The notes: generated by a model from the sequence alone, not told the origin. Shown: positions 13,937 through 22,733, numbered from the stretch's first letter. The stretch: 42,618 nt of DNA from Pseudomonadota bacterium (GCA_023457495.1 JAEWLQ010000003.1:1-42618), one strand, 5' to 3'. Translations and numbers: made by a program.

Positions 13937-16900
13937 TCAGGGATGACCGCCACCCGCGCCGACCTCGCTGGTGCTGCTCATCGCACGATTCGTCGTGCCG
14001 GCGGCGGGCTCGTTCAGCGGGGACTGGGAGCCATCCAGCGCCTTCAGGAACGCCACCACGTTGCGCAGCTCGGCGCGCGACATCACCTGCGTGTAGATGT
14101 CCGGCATGCTCGACGGCGCGGCCACGCGCGATTGCACCTGCGCGGTCGCGATGTCCACGGTCGTGTTGTCGCCACGCTTGAGTACCACCACCTGCGGCGT
14201 CTCGCTCACGATCGAACCCGTCTCGGTGTTGCCGTTCTTGAGCGTGAACGTGACGATGTCGAAGCCGGCGGCGATGTGTTTGCTCGGCAGCACGATCGAC
14301 TCGAGCAGGTACTCCGCGCTCTTCTGCTTGCCGATGGTCGAGAGGTCCGGGCCGGCCTCACCCCCGTTGCCGTACACCTTGTGGCACCGCGCGCAGGGCA
14401 CCACGTCGTTGTTGAAGAACTGTCCGGCCCCTGCCCACGGATTGCCGCCGGCGAGCGCCGAGCGATACGGGGCGATGTCGTCGCCGCTCGCCGCCCACGC
14501 GGCCTTCTGCTTCTCCCAGCGCGCCTGCACGGCCGGCGCGGTGCTCTTCTCCACCGCGTCGAGTAGTTCGACCTGCGCGCCCGGGGCTACCTTGCCGGCT
14601 GCCAGACGATCGAGCGACCCGACCAGCAGCTTCGCGCCGTCGGCCGCGGGCAATTGCGGAATCGCGCGGAACGCGGCCTGCTGCTCCGGCTCCGAACCTT
14701 CAGCGACGAAACGGCTCACGATCGGCATCGCACGCTCCGGCGCGCGCCGCGCCGTGATCTCGAGCGTGGCGAGCCGGAGCGCGGGGACATTGGATTTCTC
14801 CGCAAGCGCGAGCGCGCGCGTGATCTCGTCGCCGCCGAGCGTGTCGAGCGACTTGAGCGCCGCCGCGCGCACCGGCTCGGACGCCGCGTTGTTGCCGACG
14901 AGAGCCGTGAGCTGCGGCGCGAGCGACTGGATCTTGAGGCTCGCGACGGCCTCGATCGCCGCGACCTGCACGTCGTCTGGCGCCTTGCCCAACAGTTTCG
15001 GCGCCGCGGCGGTGAGGGCCGCGGCCGCATCGTCGCCGCCACGCGCCGCCATCGGGCGGAAGATGCCGACCACGCGATCGCGCTGCGGCGTCTGCGCCCA
15101 CAGCCCGAGCTGCCTCAGCGCCTCCGCGCGCATCGCCGGCGTCGCGTCGCCACGCTCCGCGAACTGCGCGAGGTTGCGCGCGGAACCGTCACCCCCCACT
15201 CGGTAGTTGGCATTGATGGCGCGCACGACGAACGGTTCGTCGGCGACCGGCGCCTTGGCGAGGCTCGCCGCGAGTGCGGGCGCCGCATCCTTCACCGGTG
15301 CGTCATTGATCGCGAGCGCGGCTTCGCGCGCGATGAACGCGTCCTGGTCGGCGAGGAACGTCGCGATCTTTGCGTTAGCCAGCTCGCGATACGCGAGCAG
15401 CACGCCGAGGCGCACGGCGGCGGAGGAGTCCGTCGCAGCCGCGTCGAGCGTCGGGTTGTTGCCGATGCGCGCGAGCGCGTGCACGGCCGCATGGCGCAGG
15501 TATTCATCCTGGTTGTCGTTGCGCTTCAGCAGCGCGAGCAGCGGCGTGACGCTATCCGCGTCACCCAGCTTGCCGAGGCTCTGCGCGGCGAAGAACTGCA
15601 CGCGCGGCTCGGTGTCCTCGAGCGCCTTCACGAGCGCCGGCGGGGCCGTGGCGTATTTCACCGCGCCGAGGCCCTTGGCGGCCTGCGCGCGGACTTCCGA
15701 ATCCGGGTCGCCGAGCAATCCGAGCAGCGTCGACGCGACCTTGGGATCCGATTCGCCGAGCTGCGTCAGTCCCCACACCGCGTGCAGGCGCGCGAGCGGC
15801 GCGGCGGACTTGTCTTTCGCCACCCTGGTGAAGACGCCCACGCTCTTCTTGCCGCGCGAGGCCAGCTCGAGCTGCGCTTCGAGCCGCGCGCGGCGGTCGG
15901 GATGCGCGAGCAGTTTGCCCAGCGACGCATCGCTTTCGTCCTTGAATCCTTTCGCGAGTAGCTTGGCGAGATCGGCGCTGACCTTGGCCTGCGCAGGATC
16001 CGCCGTGACCGGCGAAACGCTGTACACGCGCCCCTTGCGCGACTTCGGCCAGCCATCCACCCAGTCGAGCAGATAGAGCTTGCCGTCCGGCGCGAACGTC
16101 ACGTCGGTCGGCAGCACGCCACCCATGAACAGCTCGCTGCTGGTGGGCTTGTACGACGCGCCGAGCTTGCCCAGCGTGTAGGTCTGGATGCCGCTGCGCG
16201 CGATGCTGCCCTTGAAGTGCGTGATGAAGAAGTGCCCGGCGTAGGCGGGCGTGAGCCCCGTGCCCGGGTAATACGTGAGCCCCGACGGTCCGTCCTCGAT
16301 GTTGCAGATCGGCGGCAGTAGATAGGCGGGGCGGTCGGGGAAGCGCGGCTTCCAGAGATTGTCGCTCATCCACGGGCCGCCCTTGCCGAGCGGCGCGAAC
16401 TGGTAGCCGATGCGCCAGCCGCTGTCGCCGCCTTCGACCACGTGCACCAGGCGCTCCATGTCGCCCTGATCGCTGTCGTTGTCGCCGGTGAACAGGTCGC
16501 CGCGTTCGTCGAACACCAGCTCCTGCGGATTGCGCAGGCCGCGATGCACGAGCTCGAGCCCGGTGCCGTCGAAGTTCGAGCGGTACACGGCGCCGTCGTC
16601 CGGCACGTCGATGACCCGGCCATCCGGACCTTTCACGTGCGCGCCGCGATCACCGATCGAGAAATACAGCTTGCCGTCCGGCCCGATCGCGAGACCGTGG
16701 AAGTCGTGGCCCGTGAAGTTGAAGCGCACGCCGAAGCCGCGCAGTAGTTCCTCGCGCTTCGGTTTCGCGTTCGGCTGCTCCGTCAGCAGCCACAGGCTCG
16801 GGATGTTCGTGAACCACACCTTGCCGTGCCGCGCGAGCACGCCCGAGGCGATGCCGTCGAGCTCGCTGTTGAATCCGTCCGCGAAGATGCTCGACTTGTC

Positions 16901-17356
16901 GGCCACGCCGTCACCGTCGGTGTCCTCGACCAGTCGCACGATCTCGCTCTCGATCGCGAAGTCCTTCGCCTGCGGGGCGAACACGGTGTGGATCAGCTTC
17001 GAGCGGTCCTCGATCGTGCGCGACGCGAGATCCATCTCGAGCATGGGCATGTAGTTGCGGATGTCGAGCACGCTCGAGTGATAACGATGTGTCTCGGAGA
17101 CGAACAACCGACCCTTCTCGTCGAAGTCGAATGCCACGGGGTTCGCGAGCATCGGCTCGGCGGCCCAGAGTCGGGCCTGCAATCCGGCCGGTAGCGTGAA
17201 GTGCTTGATCGCGAGCTCCGCCTCGTCGGAGGCCGGGTCCACGACGGGCGTGGGCAGGCGCTCGGCGGGTGTGAGCTCGAGGGTCTGCGCGGAAACGACG
17301 GTCATTCCGGAGATCAACAGGACTGCGAGGCGGGAAAACAGAACGGAAGGTTTCAT
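13937..17356 (-). CDS. PVC-type c-heme protein with propeller and HEAT repeats
   Basis: The 1139-residue product has a signal peptide (MKPSVLFSRLAVLLISGMTV, cleavage after VVSA). An N-terminal propeller-like dehydrogenase domain follows (about 35-440; FDEKGRLFVSETHRY, EDTDGDGVADK, GPDGKLYFSIGDRG, LRNPQELVFDERGDLF). Next is a long array of HEAT-like Ala/Leu-rich helices (about 470-930). A C-terminal cytochrome c domain has the heme motif CARCH near residue 987, with a later Met (SSMPDIY) as possible axial ligand. This order matches the membrane-bound dehydrogenase/heme-binding proteins named from Planctomycetes and Verrucomicrobia. A periplasmic redox enzyme, perhaps oxidising a sugar, is likely but unproven. 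I prefer the ATG at 17356 over one 16 codons upstream because the signal peptide starts there. The C-terminal tail is Gly/Thr/Ser-rich. Confidence 0.88.
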   Translation of the reverse strand: MKPSVLFSRLAVLLISGMTVVSAQTLELTPAERLPTPVVDPASDEAELAIKHFTLPAGLQARLWAAEPMLANPVAFDFDEKGRLFVSETHRYHSSVLDIRNYMPMLEMDLASRTIEDRSKLIHTVFAPQAKDFAIESEIVRLVEDTDGDGVADKSSIFADGFNSELDGIASGVLARHGKVWFTNIPSLWLLTEQPNAKPKREELLRGFGVRFNFTGHDFHGLAIGPDGKLYFSIGDRGAHVKGPDGRVIDVPDDGAVYRSNFDGTGLELVHRGLRNPQELVFDERGDLFTGDNDSDQGDMERLVHVVEGGDSGWRIGYQFAPLGKGGPWMSDNLWKPRFPDRPAYLLPPICNIEDGPSGLTYYPGTGLTPAYAGHFFITHFKGSIARSGIQTYTLGKLGASYKPTSSELFMGGVLPTDVTFAPDGKLYLLDWVDGWPKSRKGRVYSVSPVTADPAQAKVSADLAKLLAKGFKDESDASLGKLLAHPDRRARLEAQLELASRGKKSVGVFTRVAKDKSAAPLARLHAVWGLTQLGESDPKVASTLLGLLGDPDSEVRAQAAKGLGAVKYATAPPALVKALEDTEPRVQFFAAQSLGKLGDADSVTPLLALLKRNDNQDEYLRHAAVHALARIGNNPTLDAAATDSSAAVRLGVLLAYRELANAKIATFLADQDAFIAREAALAINDAPVKDAAPALAASLAKAPVADEPFVVRAINANYRVGGDGSARNLAQFAERGDATPAMRAEALRQLGLWAQTPQRDRVVGIFRPMAARGGDDAAAALTAAAPKLLGKAPDDVQVAAIEAVASLKIQSLAPQLTALVGNNAASEPVRAAALKSLDTLGGDEITRALALAEKSNVPALRLATLEITARRAPERAMPIVSRFVAEGSEPEQQAAFRAIPQLPAADGAKLLVGSLDRLAAGKVAPGAQVELLDAVEKSTAPAVQARWEKQKAAWAASGDDIAPYRSALAGGNPWAGAGQFFNNDVVPCARCHKVYGNGGEAGPDLSTIGKQKSAEYLLESIVLPSKHIAAGFDIVTFTLKNGNTETGSIVSETPQVVVLKRGDNTTVDIATAQVQSRVAAPSSMPDIYTQVMSRAELRNVVAFLKALDGSQSPLNEPAAGTTNRAMSSTSEVGAGGGHP

Positions 17357-17510
17357 GGGGTCCCGGATTGTTGATGGCACGAAAGGGCTTTCAGCGGGGC
17401 GCAACTATAACGGTATGAGACGCGCCTGCCTGCGATCGCCTGCACGGACGACGCGGACCTGACATGGGAGTCGCTTGATTTGACATCAGTTCCGATGAAT
17501 TCTGGCGCGC

Positions 17511-18302
17511 GTGAAACTTTGGCAGGGGAAAAGGGCGGGGTTCGTGACGGCGGTGCTAGTCGTAGGCGCGGTGGTCGCGTGGTATGCGTTTCGGCTAGAC
17601 CGCGATCCGGCGGCCCGTCCCGTGGCGACGGAAACGGCGCATCGGCCAGTGGCCGCGCCCGGCAAACCCGCCTTCGACTTCTACCTGCTCGCGCTCACCG
17701 TGCATCCGGCGTTCTGCGCGGACGGCCGTACGAATATCCCCGAGTGCCGCGCCCGAGGGTCGCGACCGCTGGTGATCCACGGGCTGTGGCCCGAGAACGC
17801 AACGCCGCGCACTTATCCGCGCGATTGCCCGGCGAAGCCGCTCGATCTCGATCCCGCCCTCGAGCAGGAGCTGGCCGAGTGGATGCCCGGCATGGCCGCG
17901 AACCTGCATGAACACGAATGGAAGAAACACGGCGGGTGCAGCGGCCTCGACGACGACGAGTATTTCCGCCGCTCCATCGACCTGGCGCGCGTGCTCGACG
18001 GCGCGCTGGGCGCCAAACTAACTACTCTCGCCGGCGAGACGGCCACGGCCGAGGAGCTGCGCGAGGTCGCGGATCTTTACGAACCCGGCATCGGTGCGAC
18101 CTTCACGCTGCATTGCAGGACGCTGCGCGGCGCGCCGCCCGGACAACGCGAGCAGCCCTTCCTCGTCGAGATCCGCCAGTGCGTCGACAACGACGGCCCG
18201 GCGGGCGCGCCGGGCACCTTGCTCGATTGCGCGCGCCTGCCGCGACACGATCAGGGCTGCGGCGCGGAATTCCGTATCGCTTCGCCCAGGGGACGCCCAT
18301 GA
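17511..18302 (+). CDS. Membrane-anchored ribonuclease T2 family protein
   Basis: Both conserved active-site segments of RNase T2 are present: VIHGLWP (His90) and HEHEWKKHGGC (His135, Glu136, His140), the residues that carry out transphosphorolytic RNA cleavage in this family. The N terminus has a single hydrophobic segment (about residues 10-27) with a basic start, so a periplasm-facing enzyme held by a signal anchor, or a cleaved signal peptide, is expected. Several cysteines (69, 79, 106, 143 and later) suggest disulfides, which fits an envelope location. The start is GTG at 17511 with only a weak ribosome-binding site. The stop overlaps the next start as ATGA, which indicates translational coupling with the small membrane protein. 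It is divergent from the PVC heme gene. Confidence 0.9.
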   Translation: MKLWQGKRAGFVTAVLVVGAVVAWYAFRLDRDPAARPVATETAHRPVAAPGKPAFDFYLLALTVHPAFCADGRTNIPECRARGSRPLVIHGLWPENATPRTYPRDCPAKPLDLDPALEQELAEWMPGMAANLHEHEWKKHGGCSGLDDDEYFRRSIDLARVLDGALGAKLTTLAGETATAEELREVADLYEPGIGATFTLHCRTLRGAPPGQREQPFLVEIRQCVDNDGPAGAPGTLLDCARLPRHDQGCGAEFRIASPRGRP

Positions 18303-18601
18303 ACCTGCAATTGACCGAGCTGGTGATCGCCTATGCCATATCCGCGGCCGCGATGCTGGGAGGCCTGTTGCTCATGGGCGCGGACCGGCGTGCGTACTGG
18401 CGCTGGCCGGTGTACTCGGCGATGGCCATGGCGCTCGGCGTGGTGGTGTGGAACCTCCTGCGCAAACATCTGCTCCCGGCCGAATGGGTGTTCACCCGGC
18501 CGGGGACGATCTATTACGGCGCGCTCGTGCTCTACGCGCTCGTGGGATTCGGGCTCGGCATGCTGCTCGGGCGGCTCACACGCAAGCAGACGATTGCCTA
18601 A
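18299..18601 (+). CDS. Small three-helix membrane protein coupled to RNase T2 gene
   Basis: This 100-residue protein has three hydrophobic segments (about 7-27, 37-56 and 72-92) separated by short charged loops, ending in a basic tail (RLTRKQTIA). I recognise no named family. Its ATG overlaps the RNase T2 stop codon (ATGA), so the two are almost certainly translated in series from one message. That arrangement would suit a membrane partner, chaperone or protective factor for the nuclease, but nothing in the sequence itself proves such a role. Confidence 0.78.
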   Translation: MNLQLTELVIAYAISAAAMLGGLLLMGADRRAYWRWPVYSAMAMALGVVVWNLLRKHLLPAEWVFTRPGTIYYGALVLYALVGFGLGMLLGRLTRKQTIA

Positions 18602-18649
18602 CGAGCGGTGTTGCCGGATTATCCGTGGCATCGCCGAGGAGGACGATGC

Positions 18650-18727
18650 ATGGCCAAGGCACCGAAGAAGAAAAAGAAGACGAAACGTACTCCGGGGAAC
18701 GAGGGGCCGGATCCACCGACCGGCTAA
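18650..18727 (+). CDS. Candidate Lys-rich micropeptide, 25 residues
   Basis: A very short frame encodes MAKAPKKKKKTKRTPGNEGP followed by DPPTG, with a basic first half and a Pro/Gly-rich acidic tail. GAGGAGG lies seven bases before the ATG, one of the best Shine-Dalgarno matches in the window, and the frame follows the RNase T2 and small membrane protein genes by 48 bases. Its TAA overlaps the convergent stop of the large regulator gene. The basic head could bind nucleic acid or phospholipid. Whether it is translated is uncertain, since short A-rich frames can arise by chance. Confidence 0.5.
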   Translation: MAKAPKKKKKTKRTPGNEGPDPPTG

Positions 18728-20997
18728 AGGGCCTTCGCCTCCGGAACCTTGATACCCGCGAACCAGGGTTCGGTTCGCAACGTCCAAGCGCTGCGCCAGC
18801 CGCGTCTCCAGGCTTCGTCGATCGCAGCCTGCGCTTCCGCCTTTTTGCCGCGCAGCGCGAGGGATTCCGCGCGCAGCGAATACAGTCCGTAGTGCCGCCC
18901 GCCATTGCGCTCGAATTTGTCGAGCAACCCGTCCAGGTCATCGAGCAGCTTGTTCGCGCGTGCCACGTCGCCCTGGCTTTCGAGCTCGACGCCCGCGCGC
19001 ACCAGGACCGCGGAGGCCGCGTGGCGGATCTGGCCACCATCGAGGCGGTCGACCAGCGTCGCGGGAAGGATCCGGTCCGCGTGCTCGAGCGTGCCGCGCG
19101 CGGCCAGCGGATCTCCCGCCATCCACTGCAGGTGCGCGAGCTCGCGCAACTCGGCGCTGGTGGTCGCCTTCGCCTGTAGCGCGTTCGCGGCGATCCATTC
19201 ACGCAGGGCTTTGGGCCCCTTCTCCGCGTAGACCAGCCGGCCGCCGCGCGAGAAGAAGTCGAAGCTGCCGTCGGCGGGCGCGTCCTCCGCGGCGGCGCGC
19301 GCCTCGGCCACTTTGCCGAGCGACAACAGCAGGTCCACTTTCTGGTTCGCGAGCGTCGGATTCGCGGGCGAAAGCCTGCGCGCCTCGTCGATCCAGCGGA
19401 TCGCTTCAGCCGTGTTGCCCTGCGCGCGCTCGATCCACGCCGTCGCGAGTGGTCCCCAGAGATTGGCGGGATCGAGCTCGCGCCCGCGGGCGCAGGCTCG
19501 CCCGGCCTCGGGATAGTCGCCGAGGTCGGTGAGCTCCAGGCAGCGCAGCACCTGCGACAGGAAATCCAGCGGGTCGAGACGGGCCGCCGTGGTGAAGTGT
19601 TCGAGCGCCTTCGTCGGATTGCCGCGGTTGCCGTAGAGGTCGCCGAGCACGCGATGACTGCGGGCATCGTTCGGGTTGATCCGGATGGATTGCTCCAGTG
19701 CCGCCTGCGCCTGATCGAAGTGCAGTTGATCGGAGAGCAGCCAGCCCTTCACCGCGTGCGCATCGGCCAGCGACGGCTCGAGCTCGAGCGCGCGATTCAG
19801 CAGCGGCTCGGCCTCGATGACGATGTCCTCCAGGGGACGATTGTTCAGCGTCCGGCTGTTGAGCAGCGCGCCGGAGAGGGCGGTCAACGCCAGCGCGTAG
19901 TCGGGATCCGCGGCGATCGCGCGGCGGTAATACTCGATGGCCTTGAGATTGTCGGTGGCGGTCCGGTCGCGCTCGCGCGCGCGGCCGAGCAGGTACAGCT
20001 CGTAGGCTTCCATCTTCCGCGGCTGGCGTTGCGCCCAGGCCTCCGCGGTATCCGCGGCGAGCTTCAGGTGCAGCGCTTCGGCCACCGAACGCGACACGGT
20101 GTCTTCGATGAGGAAGATGTCGCCGATGGGCAGCGCATAGGTATCGGACCAGATGTGCACGCCGCGCTTCGCCTCGATGAGCTGCACGGTGACGCGCAGG
20201 TTCTCGCCCGACCGGCGCAGGCTGCCTTCGAGCACGTGGGTGGCGTCGAGCGCTTTCGCGATTTCGCGCACGTCCTTGTTCTCACCCTTGAACGCGAACG
20301 CGGAGGTGCGCGCGACCACGCGCAGCGTGGGGATGTGCGCGAGCCAGTTCGACAACTCATCGGTGAGGCCGTCGCACAGGTACTGCTCTTTCTGATCGAG
20401 GCTCATGTCGACCAGCGGCAGGACGACGATGGTCGGCGGCGCCTCGCCGACGTGATCGTTCTCGCTGAGCCAGGCGCCCGGCATGCGCCAGGCGATCACG
20501 GCCAGCACTCCGGCGGCCAGCAGGCTGCCGAGGCCCAGCGCGAGGCGGCGCAGGGAGCTGCCGCGGTCGGGCGCACGGGTTTGGGTTGGGGCGGGTGGGG
20601 CCTCGGGGGCGACGTCGTAACGCGGTGCGGATTCCGCGACTTGTGCGGCGCGGTGCGGTGTGGGTTCCGTGGCCCGCATGGCTTCCAGGGACGCGATGAA
20701 ACGATAGCCCTTGCGAGGCAGGGTCTCGATGTAGCGGGGAGTGTCGGCGCCGTCGCCGAGCGCATTGCGCAGCTTGCGGACCGCCGTGTTGAGCCCCGTG
20801 TCGTACTCGACCACGCCGGTGGGCCAGAGCCGGGCGATGAGCTGCTCGCGGGTCACGACTTCGCCGGGCCGCCGGGTGAGCTCGTCCAGGACCGCCAGCG
20901 GCTGGTCCTGCAGGCGGGTCGTCGCGCCGTCCTTCGAGATCTCACCGGATTCGAAGTCGACGAGCCATCCGTCGAACCTGATTACGCGCTTGTCCAT
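18724..20997 (-). CDS. CadC-like wHTH regulator with TolB-like and TPR domains
   Basis: The 757-residue protein begins with an OmpR/PhoB-type winged helix (about 1-105; VVTREQLIARLWP, LNTAVRKLRNALGD, YIETLPRKGYRF). A Pro/Thr-rich linker and one membrane helix follow (about 149-170). A periplasmic TolB/FlgO-like domain is next (about 185-305; IVVLPLVDMS, LCDGLTDELSNWLA, ATHVLEGSLRRSGENLRVTV, VHIWSDTY), then a long TPR array to the C terminus. This is the ToxR/CadC plan: a membrane-spanning one-component regulator whose outer part senses and whose cytoplasmic wing binds DNA. Its target is unknown. It converges on the RNase T2 group and is divergent from the 21115 gene. The ATG at 20997 sits right at the DNA-binding domain. 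Confidence 0.88.
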   Translation of the reverse strand: MDKRVIRFDGWLVDFESGEISKDGATTRLQDQPLAVLDELTRRPGEVVTREQLIARLWPTGVVEYDTGLNTAVRKLRNALGDGADTPRYIETLPRKGYRFIASLEAMRATEPTPHRAAQVAESAPRYDVAPEAPPAPTQTRAPDRGSSLRRLALGLGSLLAAGVLAVIAWRMPGAWLSENDHVGEAPPTIVVLPLVDMSLDQKEQYLCDGLTDELSNWLAHIPTLRVVARTSAFAFKGENKDVREIAKALDATHVLEGSLRRSGENLRVTVQLIEAKRGVHIWSDTYALPIGDIFLIEDTVSRSVAEALHLKLAADTAEAWAQRQPRKMEAYELYLLGRARERDRTATDNLKAIEYYRRAIAADPDYALALTALSGALLNSRTLNNRPLEDIVIEAEPLLNRALELEPSLADAHAVKGWLLSDQLHFDQAQAALEQSIRINPNDARSHRVLGDLYGNRGNPTKALEHFTTAARLDPLDFLSQVLRCLELTDLGDYPEAGRACARGRELDPANLWGPLATAWIERAQGNTAEAIRWIDEARRLSPANPTLANQKVDLLLSLGKVAEARAAAEDAPADGSFDFFSRGGRLVYAEKGPKALREWIAANALQAKATTSAELRELAHLQWMAGDPLAARGTLEHADRILPATLVDRLDGGQIRHAASAVLVRAGVELESQGDVARANKLLDDLDGLLDKFERNGGRHYGLYSLRAESLALRGKKAEAQAAIDEAWRRGWRSAWTLRTEPWFAGIKVPEAKAL

Positions 20998-21114
20998 GCT
21001 CGCCTCGTCTCGGGTAGCGAATCATAGACAAGTCAGGGCGGGATCAGCGGCCGTCCATCGATTCGAGGCTTCCGGAACGAGGAATCTGCCCGCCTTTCGA
21101 AACGGGAGGCCTCC

Positions 21115-21780
21115 ATGCAATCCAACGCGCATCTGAACGCGGCGCCCGAGCCGCCCGAGCCGCGGACGCTGTACCGGCAGAAGTACCTGTCCGCCCGGGC
21201 GCTGGCCGCGTTAGTTAGCCAGCTCACGACCGGGTATCCCCATCAGGACACCCGCGGGCCAGCCGGACCGCTGGACCGGTACATCCGCCGGGCGCTCGAG
21301 CGTTCCGTGCTCGGGAACGCCGGGGGTGCGCAGCTGTGGCGCGTCATCGCCGAGAAGCACCCGGAGATCTGGGACGTGATCGGCGGCGATCCCGCCTCGC
21401 TGGTGGCGTTGAACCCCCAGCCGCTGCCGCCCCGGCCGGCCTTCCTGGCCGCCGTTATCCTGGAATTCACCGAACGCATGACGAACGTCGGCGAGCTGGC
21501 CGACCTGATCCCCCGGCCCGGCGGCGAGCCCGGACACCAGATCGTCGCGGGCCACGTGACCCGCTTCGTCGACGATGTCTGCGACAACGCGTTACGCATC
21601 CGATGGCCGTTCCCCTGGCCGGCGCCCCCGTGGTTCAGCGAGACCCTGAGCGCCGCCGACCTGGTCGTCATGGGCACGCAATTCCAGCAGGCGTCCGTCG
21701 TCGCGATGGACCGCGACTTCGCCCGCGCGTTCGGCGACGCCGCCCACGCCCTCCTGGAAGCCGGCGCCGCCCGCTTGTGA
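21115..21780 (+). CDS. Unknown protein with LNPQPLPPR motif
   Basis: The 221-residue product has no signal peptide or membrane helix. Residues near 97-107 read VALNPQPLPPRPA, a short motif I have seen repeatedly in otherwise uncharacterised bacterial proteins; I know no function for it. The remainder is helical, with a Trp/Pro-rich patch (RWPFPWPAPPWFSE) near residue 165 and an Ala-rich C-terminal helix. GGGAGG lies before the ATG and supports the start. The TGA stop shares its last base with the beginning of a Family B repeat, so the gene ends exactly where the repeat island starts. Confidence 0.72.
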   Translation: MQSNAHLNAAPEPPEPRTLYRQKYLSARALAALVSQLTTGYPHQDTRGPAGPLDRYIRRALERSVLGNAGGAQLWRVIAEKHPEIWDVIGGDPASLVALNPQPLPPRPAFLAAVILEFTERMTNVGELADLIPRPGGEPGHQIVAGHVTRFVDDVCDNALRIRWPFPWPAPPWFSETLSAADLVVMGTQFQQASVVAMDRDFARAFGDAAHALLEAGAARL

Positions 21781-21825
21781 AATGGGGACATTCCTCGTTT
21801 TCTAGCAAACGGGGACAGACCTCAG
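21780..21825 (+). repeat. Family B repeat, left copy of the repeat island
   Basis: The element reads from AAATGGGGACATTCCTCG to TAGCAAACGGGGACAGACCT. The short self-complementary part around CGTTT and AAACG flanks the CTAG core. Near-identical copies lie at 28486-28522 and 32148-32189, with more diverged ones at 34822-34860 and 39621-39665. A degenerate copy in opposite orientation is at 22734-22768, so two copies bracket the island. Confidence 0.9.
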
Positions 21826-21831
21826 GGGGCT

Positions 21832-22121
21832 CGATGAGTCCCGGCGATGTTGTGTCAGCGTGGACGGCATGGCCGGCGCCCATGCGATGGGGTGTCGCTC
21901 CCGCGGCGCACTCCAGTTATTGGATTCGCCAGATTTTTAGTCCGCCGGCCGTGGGGGCGGGTTATCTGTCTCTGCCAATTTGGGAAGGCGCCTAGCGCGG
22001 TCTTGGGGAGTCGTTTGCCGGCTCGGTGCCTTGCGCGAACGTCGGATGCGCCGCGTACGCGAAGCCCCATCGCATGTGCACCGTCCATGCCGTGCAAGGT
22101 TTCCGGCGCCGGGACTCATCG
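21832..22121 (+). mobile_element. MITE-like element A, about 290 bp
   Basis: The ends carry CGATGAGTCCCGGCG (21832-21846) and its exact reverse complement (22107-22121), with weaker symmetry continuing inwards (GCGATGGGG, then a GCGGCGCA block). The whole segment is about 90 percent identical by eye, in reverse orientation, to element B at 22412-22720. No transposase-like protein is encoded. Length, terminal repeats and two copies fit a non-autonomous (MITE-like) transposable element. I see no clear target-site duplication. Confidence 0.7.
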
Positions 22122-22411
22122 CGCCTGCGCACGAGGACGCGGAGTCCGCGTTCCGCAGGTAGGTGACGTGGAATGTCGCCCGGATGGCTGGGATCGGAGA
22201 AGAGGCGGGAGACTTACGCTCTACGGGTTGCATCGCGTGGCGGTCATCGTGATGCGGGCGTGCATTGCCATGCTAACTACGTCGAGCGATGCGACTCTCC
22301 ACGAGCAGTGGACGCGCGCCTCTTTCCCAAGCAAACGCGATGGGGCGTACTGTGCGGTGATCCTGCTTCGCTCGCGAGCAGACGTGCCGCGCCGTGGCCG
22401 AACCGCTACGC
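22122..22411. other. Unique spacer between the two inverted MITE-like copies
   Basis: About 290 bases separate the inverted elements. Short frames exist on both strands but their translations show no domain, signal peptide or convincing ribosome-binding site. I see no RNA hairpin with a terminator tract. It may be remnant DNA between two insertions, or a cargo or stuffer of a composite element; nothing supports a gene call. Confidence 0.5.
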
Positions 22412-22720
22412 GCTTCGATGAGTCCCTGAAGACGACCGCGCGGACAGTGACTGGCAAGGACGGTGCACACGCGATGGGGCTTCGCGTACGCGGCGCATCC
22501 GACGTTCGCGCAAGGCACGGAGCCGGCAAACGGCGCCCTCAGACCGCGCTAGGCGCCTTTCAAGATTGGCAGAGACAGATAACCCGCCCGCACGGCCGGC
22601 GGGCCACAAATCTGGCGCACCCAATAACTGGAGTGCGCCGCGGGAGCGACACCCCATCGCGTGGGCGGCGGCCTTGCCACACGCATCCCAGCAAAGTCGT
22701 CTTCAGGGACTCATCGAAGC
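22412..22720 (-). mobile_element. MITE-like element B, about 309 bp, inverted to A
   Basis: The terminal inverted repeats are perfect over 25 bases: 22412-22436 begins GCTTCGATGAGTCCCTGAAG and 22696-22720 is its reverse complement. The interior matches element A in the opposite orientation, including the TTGGCAGAGACAGATAACCC block and the CCAATAACTGGAGTGCG block. The better-preserved ends suggest B is the younger copy. There is no coding capacity for a transposase, so any movement would need one supplied elsewhere in the genome. Confidence 0.75.
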
Positions 22721-22733
22721 TCTTATCGGCTCA

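Noticed and set aside
14654..15961. A 435-codon plus-strand frame opposite the PVC-type heme protein
   Set aside because: Arg-rich antisense translation without motifs; the minus strand carries a complete signal peptide, HEAT and CxxCH architecture.
22173..22421. An 82-codon frame in the spacer of the repeat island
   Set aside because: No family resemblance and no good ribosome-binding site, and it runs into the end of element B; treated as non-coding.
21855..22680. Similar short open frames in the two MITE-like arms (both can encode a peptide with GLRVRGASDVRARH)
   Set aside because: The protein similarity is only a by-product of the inverted DNA repeat; the frames lack starts with ribosome-binding sites and have no domain.
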